Positions 6,439 to 8,765 of a stretch of DNA of 8,765 bases are shown in pieces; position 1 is the first letter of the stretch, and every line of letters starts with the position of its first letter. Origin of the DNA: Alphaproteobacteria bacterium (GTDB lineage: Bacteria; Pseudomonadota; Alphaproteobacteria; Sphingomonadales; Sphingomonadaceae); assembly GCA_018828205.1 (NCBI GenBank), contig JAHJWA010000098.1:1-8765 (forward strand), given 5' to 3'. The position numbers and the translations under genes are program-made. A model generated the notes under the pieces. The model was not told the DNA's origin, made no database searches, and saw nothing but the letters and a program-made list of their open reading frames with translations.

Positions 6439-8240
6439 CGGGTCAGCCTCAATTGCGAAATTTCGTCGGCGATCGAACGGAACGTCTGCTGGATGGTGGC
6501 CGCGTTCGTGGCGTGAAAGTAGCGGCCGGAGGTGGCGCAGTTGCTTAGCCGCGTGACCGTATCGCTCGAAACCGAGCCAAACGAGATGACCCACAGGGTG
6601 ATGTTCTTGTTCTTTACCGCAGTACATAACGCGGCGAAGCGAAGATCGACCTGCTCATCAAGCGCGTCGTTTGAGGTTGAGGTGGTTTGGCGACGATCAT
6701 ACCAGGGTATACCGTAGGCGGTATAATTGCTCGAGGCGGTTACTGTGTCGCCGTCGGTCATGAAGATGAGATGACGCTCGATCTCACCACCTTCCGAGGC
6801 ATACTCGTTCTCAGAGCTGAACAGTCCAGTGGGAGATAGCAAGCGAGCGCCCCAGAGCAGGCCGATATCGTGAAACGTGTTGCCCGACGGCGTGAGGCTG
6901 TTGACGTAGGAATCGAAGCCGCTCGCATCGGTCCAGCTTTGCAGCTTGCGTGCCGGGGTAGGGCAGAAATAACTGGAGGCGTTGGTGTAGTTGTCGGTTG
7001 TACTGCTCACTCGGGCGCGATCCCAATTCCCGACGCCCGTCTTGCGGGTGTAGATGAGATCGGGGAGCGCCGGCCCCCATTGCGTGCTGCTGTCACCGGT
7101 CGGTACAAGATCTATATCGAGGTCTTTTGCGCCAGCAGGGATCGGGGTGAAATCCGTCGTCTGAATGGTCTGGCGCTCTTCAATGCAACCATCCCATCCG
7201 ATCGTCTTGTTGCCGCCATCATCGGCGATTGGCCAATCAAAGCTGGCGCGCCATTGCGTACCGTTCTTCAACAGCCCGACATCGACCGGAAGCTGGTCGT
7301 ACTCCCAACTTGGTGCGCGTCCACGACGATCGTACCGGCAATAGTAATTGCGGTTGTAATAGATCTTTTCGGCCCGGTACTGCGTTTCCGCCGTATCCGA
7401 TGGTGCACCCGAGCAGCTTCCGTTATAGCTGGAGTAGGTATAGCCATATGTAGACCAGTTACCCCAGTCAGTCCCCACTCGCCGCCGGGTTTGGTAATTC
7501 CAGCTATCGGCCATGTAATTTGTAGGCAGCAGTCGCCCGACGTTCACGTTGGTGGCGTAGGGCACGAAACCAAACCGGATCTGCACCTGATCGCCTGTAC
7601 CGCCGCTCGGAGCCCCGGTGGTGCAATTGGCATCGCTGTCCAGGCGCGCGACGATCTCGTAGAAACATTTCACCGCGACTCGCAGCGACTGGATTTTTGT
7701 CTGAGAGTCGCCGGATGGCCTGTCGCCCATCGACCCGGTCACATCGAGGACGAACATCACATCGGTGTTCGGCAACCGCATTTCGGCATCGCAGCTTACG
7801 CTGAGCATTTGGCTCTCGTTGCCAAAAATTCGCATCAAGGTCATCGGCACGGTCGCGGACGCCGTGCCGATGACCTTGCCGGCGTTTTCGGTGAAGCTGC
7901 GGGTCAGTCCGGTCGCACCATAGGGGTCCGCTTGGATGTTCGCGTCGAAGAAGTCCTCCGCGGCTTCGCGCGCGGCGTAATTGTCGAAGTTCCAGACGCC
8001 GGCGCCCATTGCCTTGCGCCCTGCCAGTGCCCCGGCGTCGCAGGCGTGTTGCAAGCGCGTCTTGACGATGTACATACGGCTCATGTCGACGCCGCCGCCG
8101 ACCAAGCCGATCAATGGCAGCAAAGCGGCGGCTGCCAGGGCCAACGTATTGCCCGCCTCATCGGCGCGCAGACGCGACAGGAAGCCCGCACGACGCGCGG
8201 TTCCGGCCGGTTGCTTTGAGCTGTCGCGGAATCCGCGCAT
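6435..8240 (-). CDS. TadG-like pilus-assembly protein with a split von Willebrand A domain (first gene of the Tad operon)
   Basis: A 601-residue protein. After a basic leader, G30-NTLALAAAALLP-LIGLVGGGVD-MSRMY is the Tad/TadG N-terminal signature and membrane anchor (about 31-52). Unlike the two TadE-like partners it lacks Glu at +5. A von Willebrand A domain spans about 159-595. Its metal (MIDAS) site is visible as D166-V-T-G-S170-M, T455 in GNTFHDIGLLWG and D496 in FMTDGD. Between the second strand (IRFGFVPYATNVNVG, 221-235) and the T455 helix lie about 210 extra residues rich in Tyr, Trp, Asn and Cys. The start is ATG at 8240 because AGGGGA lies 8 bases upstream; the in-frame ATG at 8270 has no good site. 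vWA domains bind ligands through a metal ion, so adhesion or subunit contact is plausible. Its stop overlaps the next start (ATGA). Confidence 0.88.
   Translation of the reverse strand: MRGFRDSSKQPAGTARRAGFLSRLRADEAGNTLALAAAALLPLIGLVGGGVDMSRMYIVKTRLQHACDAGALAGRKAMGAGVWNFDNYAAREAAEDFFDANIQADPYGATGLTRSFTENAGKVIGTASATVPMTLMRIFGNESQMLSVSCDAEMRLPNTDVMFVLDVTGSMGDRPSGDSQTKIQSLRVAVKCFYEIVARLDSDANCTTGAPSGGTGDQVQIRFGFVPYATNVNVGRLLPTNYMADSWNYQTRRRVGTDWGNWSTYGYTYSSYNGSCSGAPSDTAETQYRAEKIYYNRNYYCRYDRRGRAPSWEYDQLPVDVGLLKNGTQWRASFDWPIADDGGNKTIGWDGCIEERQTIQTTDFTPIPAGAKDLDIDLVPTGDSSTQWGPALPDLIYTRKTGVGNWDRARVSSTTDNYTNASSYFCPTPARKLQSWTDASGFDSYVNSLTPSGNTFHDIGLLWGARLLSPTGLFSSENEYASEGGEIERHLIFMTDGDTVTASSNYTAYGIPWYDRRQTTSTSNDALDEQVDLRFAALCTAVKNKNITLWVISFGSVSSDTVTRLSNCATSGRYFHATNAATIQQTFRSIADEISQLRLTR
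7296..7508 (-). other. Aromatic-rich insertion segment within the vWA domain of the TadG-like protein
   Basis: Residues 245-315 contain many Tyr, Trp, Asn and Ser, plus C276 and C301, with runs such as STYGYTYSSYNGSC and KIYYNRNYYCRYD. Two 60-base samples here (7381-7440 and 7441-7500) have 57% and 55% GC by hand count, against 68% for a sample in pdhA (3001-3060). The composition suggests a surface-exposed module, possibly with a disulfide. I do not recognise a named domain. Confidence 0.5.
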
Positions 8241-8248
8241 GACGATTG

Positions 8249-8254
8249 TCCCCT
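8249..8254 (-). promoter_or_regulatory. Ribosome binding site that decides the tadG-like start
   Basis: AGGGGA on the minus strand, 8 bases before the ATG at 8240. The alternative in-frame ATG at 8270 lacks such a site. The AGG of this site is part of the ATCAGG arm that can pair with CCTGAT upstream. Confidence 0.7.
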
Positions 8255-8287
8255 GATTTGGGCCACGCATAGGATCATCAGGCCCAA
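8252..8287 (-). repeat. Two overlapping inverted repeats in the tadG-like leader
   Basis: On the minus strand, TTGGGCC (8287-8281) pairs with GGCCCAA (8264-8258), a perfect 7-bp stem. CCTGAT (8282-8277) pairs with ATCAGG (8257-8252), a perfect 6-bp stem. The left arms share two bases and the arms interleave, so the stems compete or form a pseudoknot. The second stem covers part of the tadG-like ribosome site. As DNA the repeats could also bind a regulator shared with the divergent gene. Confidence 0.4.
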
Positions 8288-8303
8288 CAAAGGGTGGAAA
8301 TTC

Positions 8304-8322
8304 ATGGTTAAGAAAGGCTTAC
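8304..8322 (-). promoter_or_regulatory. Near-consensus CtrA-type box upstream of the Tad operon
   Basis: The minus strand reads GTAA-GCCTTTC-TTAACCAT. That is the alphaproteobacterial CtrA pattern TTAA-N7-TTAA with one mismatch (G for the first T), followed by CCAT, which often extends CtrA sites. It lies 63-82 bases upstream of the tadG-like ATG. CtrA is known to control pilus genes in Caulobacter. The box overlaps the first codons of the divergent gene, so part of the match (ATGGTTAA) comes from its start codon. Binding is inferred. Confidence 0.35.
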
Positions 8323-8765
8323 CCCCGCGCGGGTACTCGACGATTGCGGAGAATAGCGAGCTGGCGCTGGCGCCTCGTATTGCGCTGGGTTGGACGACGG
8401 ACCCGGTGCGGACCGTTCTGGTTCCGCTGTTCACGCTCGACGAGCGGCTGGCCCGGATCGTTGCCACGGTGCGCGAGCCCTTGCTGGCGCAAATGCGTCT
8501 GGCATGGTGGCGCGACCGGCTGGGGGAAGCGCCGGCGTCGCGGCCCACGGGCGACCCGGCGCTGGATGCAATCGGCGCGCTTTGGCAGGGCGAGGAAGCG
8601 GCGCTGATCGCGCTGGTCGATGGCTGGGAGGAGCTGCTTGGCGAGGCCCCGCTGAGCGAGCGCGCTTTCGAGCGCTTCGCCGCGGGCAGGGGGGCCGGCT
8701 TCGCCGCTTGTGCACGTCGCGCGGGGCAGGAGGAATATGCGCCGGCGGCTGAGGCCGCGGGCGCG
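8304..8765 (+). CDS. Squalene/phytoene synthase-fold family protein, N-terminal part (runs off the right edge)
   Basis: From ATG at 8304 the frame stays open for 154 codons to the end of the window, with no stop. GGTGG lies 6 bases upstream of the ATG. The start reads MVKKGLPPRG; residues 18-54 (from SELALAPRIALGW to TLDERLARIVA) and especially VREPLLAQMRLAWWRDRL (56-73) match the N-terminal helices of the squalene/phytoene synthase superfamily, where 'E-x-RLxWWRD' is a landmark. True synthases make head-to-head prenyl condensations using two DxxxD motifs. Here the first one is reduced to LDERLARIV (45-53), with Ala where the second Asp is expected, so this may be a non-catalytic relative like NDUFAF6-type assembly factors, or a divergent enzyme. 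The second motif is outside the window. It is divergent from the Tad operon, with a 63-base gap holding inverted repeats. Confidence 0.75.
   Translation, partial: MVKKGLPPRGYSTIAENSELALAPRIALGWTTDPVRTVLVPLFTLDERLARIVATVREPLLAQMRLAWWRDRLGEAPASRPTGDPALDAIGALWQGEEAALIALVDGWEELLGEAPLSERAFERFAAGRGAGFAACARRAGQEEYAPAAEAAGA

Noticed and set aside
6439..6627. Upstream extension of the second TadE-like frame
   Set aside because: The extra 63 residues lie inside the TadG-like gene in another frame and are His/Arg-rich nonsense. The ATG at 6438 gives a proper TadE N-terminus and an ATGA overlap.
6870..8219. 449-codon open frame on the plus strand across the TadG-like gene
   Set aside because: The opposite strand has a signature membrane anchor, vWA metal motifs and operon overlaps. 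The plus-strand product shows no domain and no convincing ribosome site.
8241..8270. Earlier ATG (8270) for the TadG-like protein
   Set aside because: No Shine-Dalgarno precedes it, whereas AGGGGA is well placed for the ATG at 8240.

Overview
The window looks like chromosomal DNA from a high-GC alphaproteobacterium, most likely Sphingomonadales (Erythrobacteraceae-like). This is inferred from three things: the order ftsB-pdhA-pdhB, an E1-beta subunit carrying its own lipoyl domain (a typical alphaproteobacterial arrangement), and the style of the predicted proteins. No database was searched. I see no rRNA, tRNA, CRISPR array, insertion sequence or phage gene. No gene-free stretch exceeds about 180 bases; the longest is 1982-2162.

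Layout. (1) Positions 1-1981, minus strand: the start of a probable MscS-type mechanosensitive channel running off the left edge (TTG start at 152), a small VOC/glyoxalase-fold dioxygenase-like protein, and hpd, 4-hydroxyphenylpyruvate dioxygenase of tyrosine breakdown. hpd and the VOC gene are 50 bases apart and probably co-transcribed. The hpd promoter region holds a perfect TTGACA box, and an 18-base interrupted palindrome overlaps the presumed -10. (2) Positions 2163-5139, plus strand: ftsB (divisome protein), then pdhA and pdhB, the E1-alpha and lipoylated E1-beta subunits of pyruvate dehydrogenase. pdhA starts with TTG behind a leader containing a perfect 8-bp GC hairpin. pdhB follows after 3 bases. 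(3) Positions 5150-8240, minus strand: a three-gene Tad/Flp pilus-type operon (TadG-like protein with a vWA domain, then two TadE-like pseudopilins). Both junctions are ATGA stop/start overlaps. It converges on pdhB with a 10-base gap, and a hairpin sits just beyond the pdhB stop. (4) Positions 8304 to the right edge, plus strand: an open frame of 154 codons without a stop, the N-terminus of a squalene/phytoene-synthase-fold protein with an apparently degenerate first aspartate motif. It is divergent from the Tad operon.

How they work together: hpd (with the VOC gene) feeds aromatic amino acid catabolism, pdhAB supplies acetyl-CoA, and ftsB is cell division. The Tad-like trio is an accessory envelope module lacking, within this window, the ATPase, secretin, prepilin peptidase and major pilin. 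The most unusual signals are in or around this trio: two adjacent EF-hand-like calcium loops in one TadE-like protein, a vWA domain split by an aromatic- and Cys-containing insertion of lower GC, a near-consensus CtrA-type box upstream, and competing stem-loops that can bury the tadG-like ribosome binding site. I did not find a clearly new multi-gene system; these are specific, testable oddities in otherwise recognisable genes.
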